Assembly (NCBI GenBank): GCA_044344795.1
Contig: JBIJCF010000015.1
Location: 1 to 63,142, forward strand
Direction: 5' to 3'
DNA length: 63,142 bases
Source: GCA-2737665 sp044344795
Lineage (GTDB): Bacteria > Bacteroidota > Bacteroidia > Palsa-965
Below are positions 1 through 9,126 of the stretch, in pieces; within the stretch, counting starts at the first letter, position 1, and each line of letters opens with the position of its first letter. Under the pieces are notes generated by a model. It ran no database searches. It saw nothing but the letters and a program-made list of their open reading frames with translations, and was not told where the DNA came from. The position numbers and the translations under genes are program-made.

Positions 1-127
1 CAGGCGCTGTTCCTCCACCCGATGCGGTAATGTCCACCAAATCAGAGGTTACGTCCTTGTCTTTTTTCGGAGCGCAGGCAACCAATGATGCAGCCAGCGC
101 AAACATTAGAATTACATTACTTTTCAT
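1..127 (-). CDS. lipoprotein N-terminus, probably DUF1573 family (cut by window edge)
   Basis: Only the first 42 residues are present; the rest lies before base 1. The start is hydrophobic (MKSNVILMFALAASLVAC) and ends in a lipobox-like LVAC, so the product should be a lipoprotein with Cys18 as the lipidated residue, followed by a charged linker (PKKDKD). It is the next gene downstream of nusB on the same strand, 72 bp away. In Bacteroidota the gene after nusB is commonly a DUF1573 lipoprotein followed by yajC and coaE, which is the basis for the family guess. The DUF1573 domain itself is outside the window. Confidence 0.6.
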   Translation of the reverse strand, partial: MKSNVILMFALAASLVACAPKKDKDVTSDLVDITASGGGTAP

Positions 128-199
128 AACTACTGTTTTATCGTATCCGTGTTATTAACTGCAATTTAGGAGCAAAATTAGTGGAATTTCAGATACCAA

Positions 200-1150
200 T
201 TACTCCAAAAGTCCGCGTCCTGTTTTACGAATCGATCCATCCGACTTCATATCCAACACCAACTTGTCCAGAATTCCATTGATGAATTGTCTTGATTTTG
301 GAGTGCTGTATGTTTTCGAAATTTCAATGTACTCGTTGAGTGACACTTTAACCGGAATACTTGTAAAATTGACCAATTCCGTCAATGCCATTTTCATCAG
401 AATGACGTCCATTAAGGCGATGCGCTCTACATCCCAGTTTTTAGTTTTATCCGCAATAAGTTTGGAGAAACGATCATTTTCGAGAATAGTGCGACGGAAC
501 AAATCCACCACAAAGCGTTTGTCGTCTTCAGGATCGCGGAACAGCGGTGCCAATTCAGGGAAAACATCATCCTTACTGCTTTCCAATGTTCTGATGATCG
601 CCGGAGCCACCGCCAAGTTCATATCACCGGGCCAATGCATATTGCGTTCTTCCAGAAAATATTCGAAAGCCTCTTCATCCGCAATCTGCTTTTTGAAAAT
701 TTCCAGTATGAATTCTTGATCGCGCTGATAGTTGTCTTCTTCAGCACTCATATATTCCTTGTAAGCGTCCCAGTTGCGGATGTTATCCCACACCTTTCGA
801 ATGAGTTCCTGATCTTCATCGCGCTGCCAACCTAACTTTCGCTGCTGGGCTTCGATATGCAATCGTGGATGAGCTTCCAACTGGGATAACACGCGGTTAT
901 TAACAAACTTCAGGTTCGGATTCAGATCTTCCTGCGTTGGTAACATTTTCTCTTTCCCTAAATCAACTCTCATTTGTGCCGCGCGCTTTAATTCTGCAAT
1001 AAAAAGCAACGACAACAAATACAGTTCGTAAGCTCTGTCAATACTGCGCATCATCTCGCGTTCGCCCGCAGGCATATCGGATGATTCGGCTTGAAAAAAA
1101 CTATACAAGGCCTGCATCGCCTTAATTCGGAGGTATCTCCTGTTTAACAT
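200..1150 (-). CDS. nusB: transcription antitermination factor NusB
   Basis: NusB binds boxA RNA with NusE (ribosomal protein S10) and supports antitermination, mainly on rRNA operons. At 316 aa it is more than twice the E. coli length. The conserved NusB core is confined to the C-terminal third (about residues 215-300), with RIALMDVILMKMALTEL, the IPVKVSLNEYIEISK stretch and FINGILDKLV. The N-terminal 200 residues are helical and charged, the usual Bacteroidota form. The start is ATG at 1150. It is followed by the truncated lipoprotein and preceded by the amino-acid dehydrogenase gene with 67 bp between. Confidence 0.93.
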   Translation of the reverse strand: MLNRRYLRIKAMQALYSFFQAESSDMPAGEREMMRSIDRAYELYLLSLLFIAELKRAAQMRVDLGKEKMLPTQEDLNPNLKFVNNRVLSQLEAHPRLHIEAQQRKLGWQRDEDQELIRKVWDNIRNWDAYKEYMSAEEDNYQRDQEFILEIFKKQIADEEAFEYFLEERNMHWPGDMNLAVAPAIIRTLESSKDDVFPELAPLFRDPEDDKRFVVDLFRRTILENDRFSKLIADKTKNWDVERIALMDVILMKMALTELVNFTSIPVKVSLNEYIEISKTYSTPKSRQFINGILDKLVLDMKSDGSIRKTGRGLLE

Positions 1151-1217
1151 GTGCGGGAAATAAAGAACGTTATACGTGTATTCAATTTAAATTTTCAATT
1201 TCTAATTGCTTCGGTGG

Positions 1218-2327
1218 TTATCGCTTTGTACGAATACGCGCCATCGCTTCAATTCGGGCTTCTGCTGTTTTGTTGGCTGCCAAATAAGTCGGGATGTTTT
1301 CCTGCTTTGACATGGCAAAAATTCCTGCAGTCGTATTAAAGATATTCTCCGCTTGACTCAGCGCATATTCACGTCCAAATCCGGCAACTTCAGAATAAAC
1401 ATTAATAACACCACCTGCATTCACTACAAAATCCGGAGCATAAAGAATGCCTTTTTGCATAACCAGTTGTCCGTGTTTCACTTCATCGGCAAGCTGGTTA
1501 TTCGCTGCACCGCAAATGATGCTGCACTTTAAACGAATCAGTGTGTCATCATTAATCGTTGCGCCCAAAGCACAAGGAGCGTAGATATCCACATCCTGAT
1601 CGTAAATCGTGTTGCCGTCCACAATTTCAACACCCGGATTATTTGTCTTCACTTCTGCAAGGCGATCTTCATAGATATCTGCAATCAACACTTTTGCACC
1701 TTCTTTCACCAAATGATTCACCAGATAAGATCCGACATGTCCAACACCTTGCACACTAATTTTCTTTCCGCTAAGGCTGTCACTGCCCCATCGTTCTTTT
1801 GCTGCAGCTTTCATCGCCACATACACACCATAAGCAGTTACAGGAGAAGGATCTCCGCTACCGCCTAATGCCGGAGGAATACCCGTTACATGTTTTGTTT
1901 CCATGTGAACATATTCCATATCCTTGGCATTAATACCAACATCTTCCGCGGTTATATATTTACCACTTAAGCTGTTCACGAATTTGCCAAAACGACGCAT
2001 CAAAGCTTCCGACTTCTGCGTACGCGCATCACCAATGATTACGGCTTTTCCGCCGCCGAGATTTAAACCGGCAACAGCGTTCTTATAAGTCATGCCCCGC
2101 GAAAGACGCAATACGTCGGTTAATGCTTCACTTTCATGTGCATAAGCCCACATGCGCGTACCGCCCAACGCAGGCCCTAGAACTGTATTATGAATAGCGA
2201 TAATCGCTTTCAATCCTGTTGCATTGTCATTGCAAAACACCACCTGCTCATGATCAAAAGCACCCATCTGTCCGATTGGACCGTTTGCAGCTGCTGCTGT
2301 TTGTTCTGTTTTCGTATGCATAATCAT
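1218..2327 (-). CDS. Leu/Val/Phe/Glu dehydrogenase family enzyme (leucine dehydrogenase type)
   Basis: Likely catalyses reversible NAD-dependent oxidative deamination of a branched-chain amino acid to its 2-keto acid. Visible motifs: GPALGGTRMW (residues 51-60), Lys82 in MTYKNAVAGLNLGGGK and the catalytic Lys94 at the end of the same motif, and a Rossmann GVGHVG loop at 194-199. The length (369 aa) fits leucine dehydrogenases. Two nearby ATGs (codons 1 and 3) could both serve as start. A TAnnTTTG promoter box lies 67 bp upstream. Substrate preference within the family cannot be settled from sequence alone. Confidence 0.88.
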   Translation of the reverse strand: MIMHTKTEQTAAAANGPIGQMGAFDHEQVVFCNDNATGLKAIIAIHNTVLGPALGGTRMWAYAHESEALTDVLRLSRGMTYKNAVAGLNLGGGKAVIIGDARTQKSEALMRRFGKFVNSLSGKYITAEDVGINAKDMEYVHMETKHVTGIPPALGGSGDPSPVTAYGVYVAMKAAAKERWGSDSLSGKKISVQGVGHVGSYLVNHLVKEGAKVLIADIYEDRLAEVKTNNPGVEIVDGNTIYDQDVDIYAPCALGATINDDTLIRLKCSIICGAANNQLADEVKHGQLVMQKGILYAPDFVVNAGGVINVYSEVAGFGREYALSQAENIFNTTAGIFAMSKQENIPTYLAANKTAEARIEAMARIRTKR

Positions 2328-2393
2328 TAATTAATCCTAATCATGAGGGAATTACCTAATTTTGTTTGTCGTTACACACATTAGTAACGCATA

Positions 2394-2401
2394 CAAAAGT
2401 A
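2394..2401 (-). promoter_or_regulatory. Bacteroidota -7 promoter box for the amino-acid dehydrogenase gene
   Basis: On the minus strand this reads TACTTTTG, an exact match to TAnnTTTG, and lies 67 bp before the start codon at 2327. I see no clear -33 TTTG at the usual spacing. It sits in the divergent gap shared with the plus-strand ABC exporter gene. Confidence 0.45.
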
Positions 2402-2439
2402 CCTGTTTTTTTCTAGTAAAGTGTGAAGGAAAATAATTC

Positions 2440-4215
2440 GTGAAAGCTCTACTCCCTCTTAATAAATACTTCATCCGTTATGGCGGACGATTCTTCAGTG
2501 GAATTATTTTCATACTTATATCCACTTGGTTCAGCTTACGTCCGGTTGACCTAGTTGGACAAGGCCTGGATTTCGCGGCATGGTCTCGTGAACATCAAAT
2601 TGACTCCGATACCACAGTTCACATTTTGTTGCTCTTCGGACTCGAAATCATTATTCATACCTTGATTTTCGGATTCTTCTTGTTTCTGAATCGTCAAACT
2701 ATCATTGTTATGTCGCGTTTAATTGAATATGATTTGAAGAATGACATCTTCGATCATTATCAACGCCTCGATCAGTCGTTTTACAAACGAAACAATACCG
2801 GCGACTTGATGAATCGCATTAGTGAAGATGTAGGTCGCGTGCGAATGTATGTAGGACCTGCTGTGATGTATACCATTAGCACTATGGTTACGCTCATCAT
2901 GACCATTAGTTTCATGTTTAAATCTGATGCTCGTATGGCCTTGTGGGTTTTAGCACCTTTGCCGGTTTTAACTATTGCGATATATTTTGTGAGCAACATT
3001 ATAAACAAGAAAAGTTTGCGTGTTCAGCAACAACAAGCTGCATTATCCACGCATGTGCAAGAAGCAGTTTCCGGTATGCGTGTTATCAAAGCTTTTGCCC
3101 GTGAAGACAATGTACAGTCTCAGTTTGAGAGTAAAGCGGAAGAGTATCGTAAACGAACGTTGGAGTTATCTAAAACCGATTCCTTGTTTCAACCGTTTAT
3201 GATGTTGCTGATTGGTTTGAGTATCATCTTGACGATTTACATCGGCGGCAATGAAGCTATCAGCGGAAAAGTAAGTGTTGGAACAATAACGGCTTTCATC
3301 CTGTTTGTTATTCGTTTGACATGGCCGATTGCGTCATTAGGATGGGTAACGTCTTTAATTCAGCGAGCTGCAGCCTCTCAGGAACGCATCAATGAATTTT
3401 TACAAACTGAACCTGCAATTAAAAACCCGACCACTGCTCCATTACAATTTAAGGGCAGCATCGAGTTTCGTGATGTGCATTTTACCTATCCGGATAGCGG
3501 TATCACAGCCATTCAGGGTTTAAGTTTTAAAGTAGAACCCGGAAAATCTGTTGCATTTATCGGAAAAACAGGTTCCGGAAAATCCACCATCGCACAATTA
3601 ATCCTGCGGCTATTTGATGCCGACAAAGGCCATGTTCTTATTGACGGCCACCCGATTAATTCCATTAATTTGGATGAACTGCGTGAAAAAACAGGTTACG
3701 TACCGCAAGAAGTATTTTTGTTTTCGGATTCCATTGCCAGTAATATCGGGTTTAGCGTTCACGACACTAATGAACTTCGCGAACTACAACCCAAAATTGA
3801 GCAAGCTGCTAAAGATGCAGTTGTCTATAGTAACATCATGGACTTCCCCGAAAGGTTCGAAACCGTGGTTGGTGAGCGCGGCGTAACATTATCAGGAGGA
3901 CAACAACAACGTATTTCAATTGCACGAGCATTAATCAAAGAACCGATACTACTGCTGTTCGACGACTGTTTATCTGCTGTAGACACTGAAACGGAAGACG
4001 AGATACTAAACAATTTGAATCGTATCATGAAGGATAAAACAACGGTGATTATCAGTCATCGTGTTTCGTCCGTTAAGAATGCCGATACCATTATTGTTTT
4101 AGATGATGGCAGAATGATAGAACAAGGTTCACATGCTGAATTGTTGAACAAAGGCGGTATTTACTCCGAGCTGTACAAAAAACAAGTGGAGGAATTGAAG
4201 AAATCCGGTCGCTAA
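2440..4215 (+). CDS. ABC half-exporter, fused membrane and ATPase domains (MsbA-like)
   Basis: A 591-aa exporter half-molecule. An N-terminal membrane domain of about 310 residues (coupling-region motif QEAVSGMRVIKAF) is followed by an ATPase with Walker A GKTGSGKST (near residue 374), signature LSGGQQQR (near 483) and Walker B ILLLFDDCLSAVD (near 505). The residue after the Walker B Asp is Asp, not the usual catalytic Glu, as seen in degenerate sites of heterodimeric exporters; no partner half is adjacent. The start is GTG with AAGGA about 10 nt upstream. Possible substrates are lipids or drugs; context gives no further clue. Confidence 0.85.
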   Translation: MKALLPLNKYFIRYGGRFFSGIIFILISTWFSLRPVDLVGQGLDFAAWSREHQIDSDTTVHILLLFGLEIIIHTLIFGFFLFLNRQTIIVMSRLIEYDLKNDIFDHYQRLDQSFYKRNNTGDLMNRISEDVGRVRMYVGPAVMYTISTMVTLIMTISFMFKSDARMALWVLAPLPVLTIAIYFVSNIINKKSLRVQQQQAALSTHVQEAVSGMRVIKAFAREDNVQSQFESKAEEYRKRTLELSKTDSLFQPFMMLLIGLSIILTIYIGGNEAISGKVSVGTITAFILFVIRLTWPIASLGWVTSLIQRAAASQERINEFLQTEPAIKNPTTAPLQFKGSIEFRDVHFTYPDSGITAIQGLSFKVEPGKSVAFIGKTGSGKSTIAQLILRLFDADKGHVLIDGHPINSINLDELREKTGYVPQEVFLFSDSIASNIGFSVHDTNELRELQPKIEQAAKDAVVYSNIMDFPERFETVVGERGVTLSGGQQQRISIARALIKEPILLLFDDCLSAVDTETEDEILNNLNRIMKDKTTVIISHRVSSVKNADTIIVLDDGRMIEQGSHAELLNKGGIYSELYKKQVEELKKSGR

Positions 4216-4255
4216 GAAAAGATCATGGACAAAAGTTTGGTTTTAACATTTTTTC

Positions 4256-4263
4256 TATATTTG
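4256..4263 (+). promoter_or_regulatory. Bacteroidota promoter for the DUF3276 gene
   Basis: TATATTTG matches TAnnTTTG, 29 bp before the ATG at 4293. A TTTG at 4236-4239 lies 16 nt further upstream and could be the -33 element, though the usual spacing is nearer 19. Confidence 0.45.
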
Positions 4264-4292
4264 GGATACCAACCACTCTATCTACAAACAAA

Positions 4293-4631
4293 ATGACACA
4301 AGAAGAACGTTCGGAAAGAAACGGAGATGCAGGTGAGATTTTCTCCAAACCTGTTAAAGCGGGAAAACGTACTTATTTCTTTGATGTGAAGGCCACGCGG
4401 GGAAATGATTACTATCTGACAATCACAGAAAGTAAGAAGCGCTTCGGCGATGATGGTCGTTTTCACTACGAGAAGCACAAAATCTTTTTGTACAAAGAAG
4501 ATTTTGACAAGTTCGCAGATGGGCTGCAGGAAGTCATTAATTTCATTCGTGAACAAAAAGGACACGAAAATGGCGCTGCTGAAGGATCTGTGAACACAGA
4601 AGTAAATTTTGATGATTTAGGCGCACACTAA
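4293..4631 (+). CDS. DUF3276 / PUR-type nucleic-acid-binding protein
   Basis: A 112-aa cytosolic protein that is nearly all one domain. The strand-rich core with RTYFFDVKATRGNDYYLTIT and RFHYEKHKIFLYKEDFDKF matches the small Bacteroidota DUF3276 proteins, which have a PUR-alpha-like fold that binds single-stranded nucleic acid. The tail (after about residue 90) is acidic and low complexity. It is monocistronic, between its own promoter and a strong terminator. The cellular role is not established; the family assignment is from recognition of the motif pattern. Confidence 0.85.
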   Translation: MTQEERSERNGDAGEIFSKPVKAGKRTYFFDVKATRGNDYYLTITESKKRFGDDGRFHYEKHKIFLYKEDFDKFADGLQEVINFIREQKGHENGAAEGSVNTEVNFDDLGAH

Positions 4632-4646
4632 TCGCAAGTTTATAAT

Positions 4647-4676
4647 AAAAAAGGTTGTCTTAGGACAACCTTTTTT
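4647..4676 (+). terminator. intrinsic terminator after the DUF3276 gene
   Basis: A perfect 13-bp stem, AAAAAAGGTTGTC (4647-4659) pairing with GACAACCTTTTTT (4664-4670 plus T run), around a TTAG tetraloop. It begins 15 bp after the stop codon at 4631. Confidence 0.9.
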
Positions 4677-4743
4677 GGTTTACGAACATGGGTAATGTCG
4701 ATAACATTGCGGCTTTGATTCTGCCTAATCCCCGTACAATTAA

Positions 4744-4751
4744 TATATTTG
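4744..4751 (+). promoter_or_regulatory. Bacteroidota -7 promoter box for the CNNM/HlyC gene
   Basis: TATATTTG matches TAnnTTTG and lies 26 bp before the ATG at 4778, just downstream of the preceding terminator. Confidence 0.45.
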
Positions 4752-4777
4752 CAAATACCAAAGTGTGAAATTACTAC

Positions 4778-6106
4778 ATGGGTCCCGACCTATTACTCAT
4801 TCTCCTCCTAATCCTTCTCAACGCATTTTTCGTAGCTGCCGAATTCGCTCTCGTTAAAGTAAGATCGAGTCAGGTTGAACTAAAAGCCAATCAAGGCAAT
4901 AAAGCTGCTGCATTAGTTAAAAAAATGCAGGAAAATCTCGATTCCTATCTCTCTTCTTGTCAGTTAGGGATAACAATTGCCAGCCTCGTTTTGGGTCGTG
5001 TTGGTGAGCCATATGTAGCTGTTCTGTTGGAACGTATATTCGAATCGTTCAATTGGAACATGGAGGCGGCAACATTGCACAATGTTTCCTTTATTACTGC
5101 GATTTCCCTCATTACGTTAATCCACATGGTTATTGGAGAACAAGTTCCCAAAACGATGGGTATTCGTTTTGCAATGAATACTTCATTGCTCCTTGCCTAT
5201 CCCTTGCAGGTTTTTACGGTCATCTTTACACCATTCATTTGGATCGTGAATATATTAACTCGCTTAGGTTTAAGAGCATTTGGATTGAAATCATCTGCTG
5301 AACATGGCGATTCGCACACCGAAGAAGAAATCAGAATGCTGTTAACGGAATCGGAAGAAAGTGGAGCCATCAAGCAATCGGAGCACGAATTAATTCAGAA
5401 CGTTTTTGAATTTGACGACCGTGTTGTAAAGAACATCTTAGTCCCGAGAACCAAAATATCTGCGCTGGATTTGGAGTTGGAACCTCTGGAAATTCTTGAC
5501 AAGGTTATTGATGAAGGTTATTCCCGTTTGCCGGTATATCGCGAGAATATTGATAATATCGTGGGCATAATCTTCACGAAAGACTTGCTTAAGTTAATGA
5601 AGCAAGGTGCCATTACACGCGAAAACATCGAAAGTTTGATTCGTCCTGCACACTTTATACCGCAAAGTAAACGTATCAATGATTTGTTGCGCGAATTCCA
5701 GACACTACATATTCAGATGGCTATTGTTACTTCCGAATTTGGAGGAATAACCGGATTGGTGACGATGGAAGATATTATTGAAGAGCTAGTAGGCGAAATT
5801 CAGGACGAATACGATGAGGAAAAGCCTTCTGTTGAGAAGAAATCGGATACTGAATTCATCGTAAATGCGTTATCTGCAATTTCAGATGTGAATGAAGTTC
5901 TTCCTATTGCATTGCCTGAAAGTCCTCACTACGAAACCGTTTCCGGATTGTTAAATTATCTATTCGGAAGAATTCCTGCTGTAAACGAAAAGAAAGAATT
6001 CGGTGGTTATGAATTCCTTATTCTAAAGCGTTTCCGTCACAGTGTAGAATCGGTGAAGATGTCTGTCTTGGATAACGGTCAATTCAACACGGAAGAAACG
6101 GAATAA
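4778..6106 (+). CDS. hemolysin C / CNNM-type membrane protein with CBS pair
   Basis: A 442-aa integral membrane protein. A DUF21/CNNM transmembrane domain (about residues 1-195, starting MGPDLLLILLLILLNAFFV) is followed by an acidic helical stretch with TEEEIRMLLTESEESGAI. A tandem CBS (Bateman) module follows (about 215-335, LVPRTKI...GIIFTKDLL...GLVTMEDIIEELVGEI), then a C-terminal CorC_HlyC domain (about 350-435). Relatives take part in Mg2+/Co2+ efflux or homeostasis; the hemolysin name is historical. The gene is convergent with the polysaccharide locus: its stop at 6106 directly abuts the last gene of that locus at 6107. Confidence 0.9.
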   Translation: MGPDLLLILLLILLNAFFVAAEFALVKVRSSQVELKANQGNKAAALVKKMQENLDSYLSSCQLGITIASLVLGRVGEPYVAVLLERIFESFNWNMEAATLHNVSFITAISLITLIHMVIGEQVPKTMGIRFAMNTSLLLAYPLQVFTVIFTPFIWIVNILTRLGLRAFGLKSSAEHGDSHTEEEIRMLLTESEESGAIKQSEHELIQNVFEFDDRVVKNILVPRTKISALDLELEPLEILDKVIDEGYSRLPVYRENIDNIVGIIFTKDLLKLMKQGAITRENIESLIRPAHFIPQSKRINDLLREFQTLHIQMAIVTSEFGGITGLVTMEDIIEELVGEIQDEYDEEKPSVEKKSDTEFIVNALSAISDVNEVLPIALPESPHYETVSGLLNYLFGRIPAVNEKKEFGGYEFLILKRFRHSVESVKMSVLDNGQFNTEETE

Positions 6107-7249
6107 TCAGTTCAACAATTCTCTGTTTTTTGCAAGGTGTTCCGGATTGGAAACAAACTCCTGCGCGAACTCCACTGCTGATTTGCAATATGATGCATAA
6201 ACTGCATCGTTCATATTTGCTAATTGTGCAATAGCTGTTACAAATCCAAGATCATCGTCTAAACTCACCACAAAACCTGCATTTCGTCGTACTACTTCAT
6301 TCCATGGTGTACGATCAGAAATAATAACCGGAACACCGGCCTGCAGCGATTCCAAAATTGTATGCCCGAAATTTTCGCCGCGTGTAGGAGAAATTATGGC
6401 ATCAGATTGCTGCAACACCTCCGGAATTTGTGAGGATTCCAAGGCGCCTTTCCATAAAAACTGAACATGAGGTGGCAATTTTGCAATAGCTGCTTCACAT
6501 TCCAACTTGTAGCTTTCGTCGTAAACGGGTCCGTACCAACTAATGTGAACAGGCGTTTTGCAATGTTGCAATTGTTCAATAAGAAACAACGGATTCTTTT
6601 CAGGAGCAATACGTGCAATAGCCACTAATGAAACAACATCATTCCGTTTACGATGATGAATGCCAACTTGATCTACATCCATGCGCGCCAAATTTGGTGC
6701 GACCTTAACTTGAGCATCTTGTCCGAAAATATCTAACACCTGCTCTCGTTCGGTTTCGTTTGTTGCATGAAATACAATCCCGGAATACACGTGTCTCCAC
6801 TTGGCGACCTGCAGAAATAATTTCTTCTTGTATTTCTTGATCTGTAATGCAGATGGGGCCAGCATACCGCGAACAGCCAAGATAGTTTTACCGGTAAAAT
6901 TATTTTTCTTTAAAATACTCAACGGCCAACGCGTGAATTCTTTCGACCACATACCATTGAGGTAAACAACGTCAGGAGTCAATTGCAACAACACTTTTGC
7001 CACGTTTGATTTAGTCAGTTGATTGGCACTGAAATAATACACGCTAACATTTTCCGAGAAATTGTACCATTCATTTGCAGGCACTGAAGGGTAAGGTTGT
7101 TCTTCAGTGTAATCGGTATTGCGAGTAATGATATAAAAATCGAAATCATGATGCAGATGCGAAACCATATTGGCAATTGATCGCACCGGCCCGCCCGCCT
7201 TTTCTCCGGGCAAAAACCAATCAATACAAATGACCACCTTCTTGCGCAT
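6107..7249 (-). CDS. glycosyltransferase family 4
   Basis: A 380-aa GT-B glycosyltransferase, the last gene of the minus-strand polysaccharide series. The N-terminal acceptor domain begins VVICIDWFLPGEKAGGPVRS with the glycine-rich loop typical of GT4. The C-terminal domain carries SDAIISPTRGENFGHTILES, the EX7E-type nucleotide-sugar motif. I start it at the ATG at 7249 (MRKKVVICIDWF). A longer in-frame reading from 7291 only translates the end of asnB out of frame. The gap to asnB is 7 bp, so they are cotranscribed. The sugar donor is unknown. Confidence 0.85.
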   Translation of the reverse strand: MRKKVVICIDWFLPGEKAGGPVRSIANMVSHLHHDFDFYIITRNTDYTEEQPYPSVPANEWYNFSENVSVYYFSANQLTKSNVAKVLLQLTPDVVYLNGMWSKEFTRWPLSILKKNNFTGKTILAVRGMLAPSALQIKKYKKKLFLQVAKWRHVYSGIVFHATNETEREQVLDIFGQDAQVKVAPNLARMDVDQVGIHHRKRNDVVSLVAIARIAPEKNPLFLIEQLQHCKTPVHISWYGPVYDESYKLECEAAIAKLPPHVQFLWKGALESSQIPEVLQQSDAIISPTRGENFGHTILESLQAGVPVIISDRTPWNEVVRRNAGFVVSLDDDLGFVTAIAQLANMNDAVYASYCKSAVEFAQEFVSNPEHLAKNRELLN

Positions 7250-7256
7250 ACTTATT

Positions 7257-9107
7257 TTATTGGATTTCGTTTTTCTCCATCCAGTCGGCAAGCACCACCA
7301 AATGCCAAATGCGTGACCAAGTGATTTCAGGATCTTTATTCAGGAAACGATTCCACAACCCTTGAATCACTTCAGCACGAAACGCTTCATGCTGACTTAA
7401 ATGCTTTAAACGATTTTCGCACCAAGATTTTAACTCGTTACGCATCCAATTAGCAAACGGTAATGTGAAGCCCATTTTCGGACGATTGACAATTTCATCA
7501 GGCAACAAATCTTTGCATGAATCAACGAGTAAACGTTTCGGAGTATGCGGATATTTAACATCATCCGATAATCCCAACACATACTCCACCAAACGATAAT
7601 CCAAGAATGGAACGCGAACTTCTAATGCAACAGCCATACTCATTTGATCCGTATCACGAAGCAAAATGTTTTGCATATAAGTCTGTATTTCTGCGACACT
7701 TACACGACTAATTTCATGTTGCTCATCAGCATGAACTGGTTGTAACAACGCCTGCAAGTTCGCATCATCATAGCTACCCTGAGTCAACATTTGTTTTACC
7801 ATAGCGCGTGAAAGCACTTCCCTACTGTACGGATAAAAGGAACTGAAATTAACAGTTGGCTCTCGTAATACCGATTGCATCTTTTGAGAAGCCACACCTT
7901 TTTTCGTCACTTGCAAAGCTGTTGCGGCAATATTTCGTAACCAATATGGCGACTTCGTAATCCAAGACGATTGTTGTAAGCGCTTTGTACGTTGAAAGAT
8001 ATCATAACCTGCGAACAATTCATCCCCTCCTAATCCCGATAACGCCATAGTAATTCCGGCCTTTTTGGTTGCTTTGGAAACCACAAAAGAGTTTGGACCA
8101 TCACCACTCGGATGATCTATTGCAACTAATGCGTCCGGAAGTTGGCGCAAAAAATCAGCAGGTGTTAATCGAATTTCATGGTGTTGCGTATTGAATTTCT
8201 TAGCAATGGCAGCGGCATATTTCGCTTCGCTGAATTCCGATTCATCAAATGATACATTAAACGTATTCACTTTGCCCGAACTCACTTCACTCATCAGTCC
8301 AACAACAACGCTACTATCGATGCCACCACTTAAAAACGCTCCAAATGGAACATCTGCGACTAAACGATATTCAACAGCACTACGCAATAATTCACGAACA
8401 TTTCTTGAAGCAGCAACAAACGAATCTTCTCGTGGTTGAATCGTTGGTTTCCACCAATTGAAATAGTTTGATTTCTCTTTCGTAAGACTTAACACTTGCC
8501 CCGGCATCAACATGCTCACATTCTTAATGATAGTTCGAGGTGCATATACCGTTTGATAACGAATGTATTCACCTAGTGAATCACGATCCATTTCACGCGG
8601 CACCTTTCCTGAATACAACAAAGCGCGTATCTCTGAACTAAACAACAGTTGATGATCATCTTCGTAAATATATAAGGGCTTTATTCCTAAGCGATCGCGG
8701 ACAATGTGAAGTGCATGTTCCTGCGTGTCATAAACGGCAAAAGCAAACATGCCATTGAGTCGATGCAAGCCTTCTATTCCCCACTTTATCCACAGTGCGA
8801 GAAGTACTTCGGTGTCGGTATCGGTAGTGAAATGATGTTCCGCTAATTCATGGCGCAATTCACGGTAATTGTAGATCTCACCGTTAAACACCATCACGTA
8901 TCGCTTATCTGCCGAATAAAATGGCTGAACACCGGCTTCACTTAAATCGATGATTGCCAAACGTCGATGACCTAAAGCGATGCCATCTGAATGGTAACTG
9001 CCTTCTGCATCCGGTCCGCGATGAGCCATCGCATCACACATACCGCTGACTACGCTTTCGCCGAGTCCGCTTCGTGTTTTATAATAGATGCCGTTTATTC
9101 CGCACAT
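7257..9107 (-). CDS. asnB: asparagine synthetase, glutamine-hydrolysing
   Basis: Two-domain amidotransferase (616 aa). The N-terminal Ntn glutaminase domain needs Cys2 exposed after Met removal, which fixes the start at 9107 (MCGINGIYY) rather than the longer in-frame extension to 9185. Other glutaminase motifs are AHRGPDAEG and MVFNGEIYNYRELR. The synthetase domain has the PP-loop LSGGIDSSV and the ALSGLGGDELFAGY stretch. Cytosolic asnB forms are common inside Bacteroidota polysaccharide loci, where they may amidate uronic acids or amino-acid substituents rather than make free asparagine; that reading is inference from context. Confidence 0.93.
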   Translation of the reverse strand: MCGINGIYYKTRSGLGESVVSGMCDAMAHRGPDAEGSYHSDGIALGHRRLAIIDLSEAGVQPFYSADKRYVMVFNGEIYNYRELRHELAEHHFTTDTDTEVLLALWIKWGIEGLHRLNGMFAFAVYDTQEHALHIVRDRLGIKPLYIYEDDHQLLFSSEIRALLYSGKVPREMDRDSLGEYIRYQTVYAPRTIIKNVSMLMPGQVLSLTKEKSNYFNWWKPTIQPREDSFVAASRNVRELLRSAVEYRLVADVPFGAFLSGGIDSSVVVGLMSEVSSGKVNTFNVSFDESEFSEAKYAAAIAKKFNTQHHEIRLTPADFLRQLPDALVAIDHPSGDGPNSFVVSKATKKAGITMALSGLGGDELFAGYDIFQRTKRLQQSSWITKSPYWLRNIAATALQVTKKGVASQKMQSVLREPTVNFSSFYPYSREVLSRAMVKQMLTQGSYDDANLQALLQPVHADEQHEISRVSVAEIQTYMQNILLRDTDQMSMAVALEVRVPFLDYRLVEYVLGLSDDVKYPHTPKRLLVDSCKDLLPDEIVNRPKMGFTLPFANWMRNELKSWCENRLKHLSQHEAFRAEVIQGLWNRFLNKDPEITWSRIWHLVVLADWMEKNEIQ

Positions 9108-9126
9108 AACATAAATGTAAGCATCA

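Noticed and set aside
264..719. Open frame opposite nusB
   Set aside because: It is antisense to a conserved gene, has no family resemblance, and is a shadow of nusB codon use.
7249..7291. Extended start of the GT4 gene at 6107
   Set aside because: The 14 extra codons only re-read the end of asnB in another frame.
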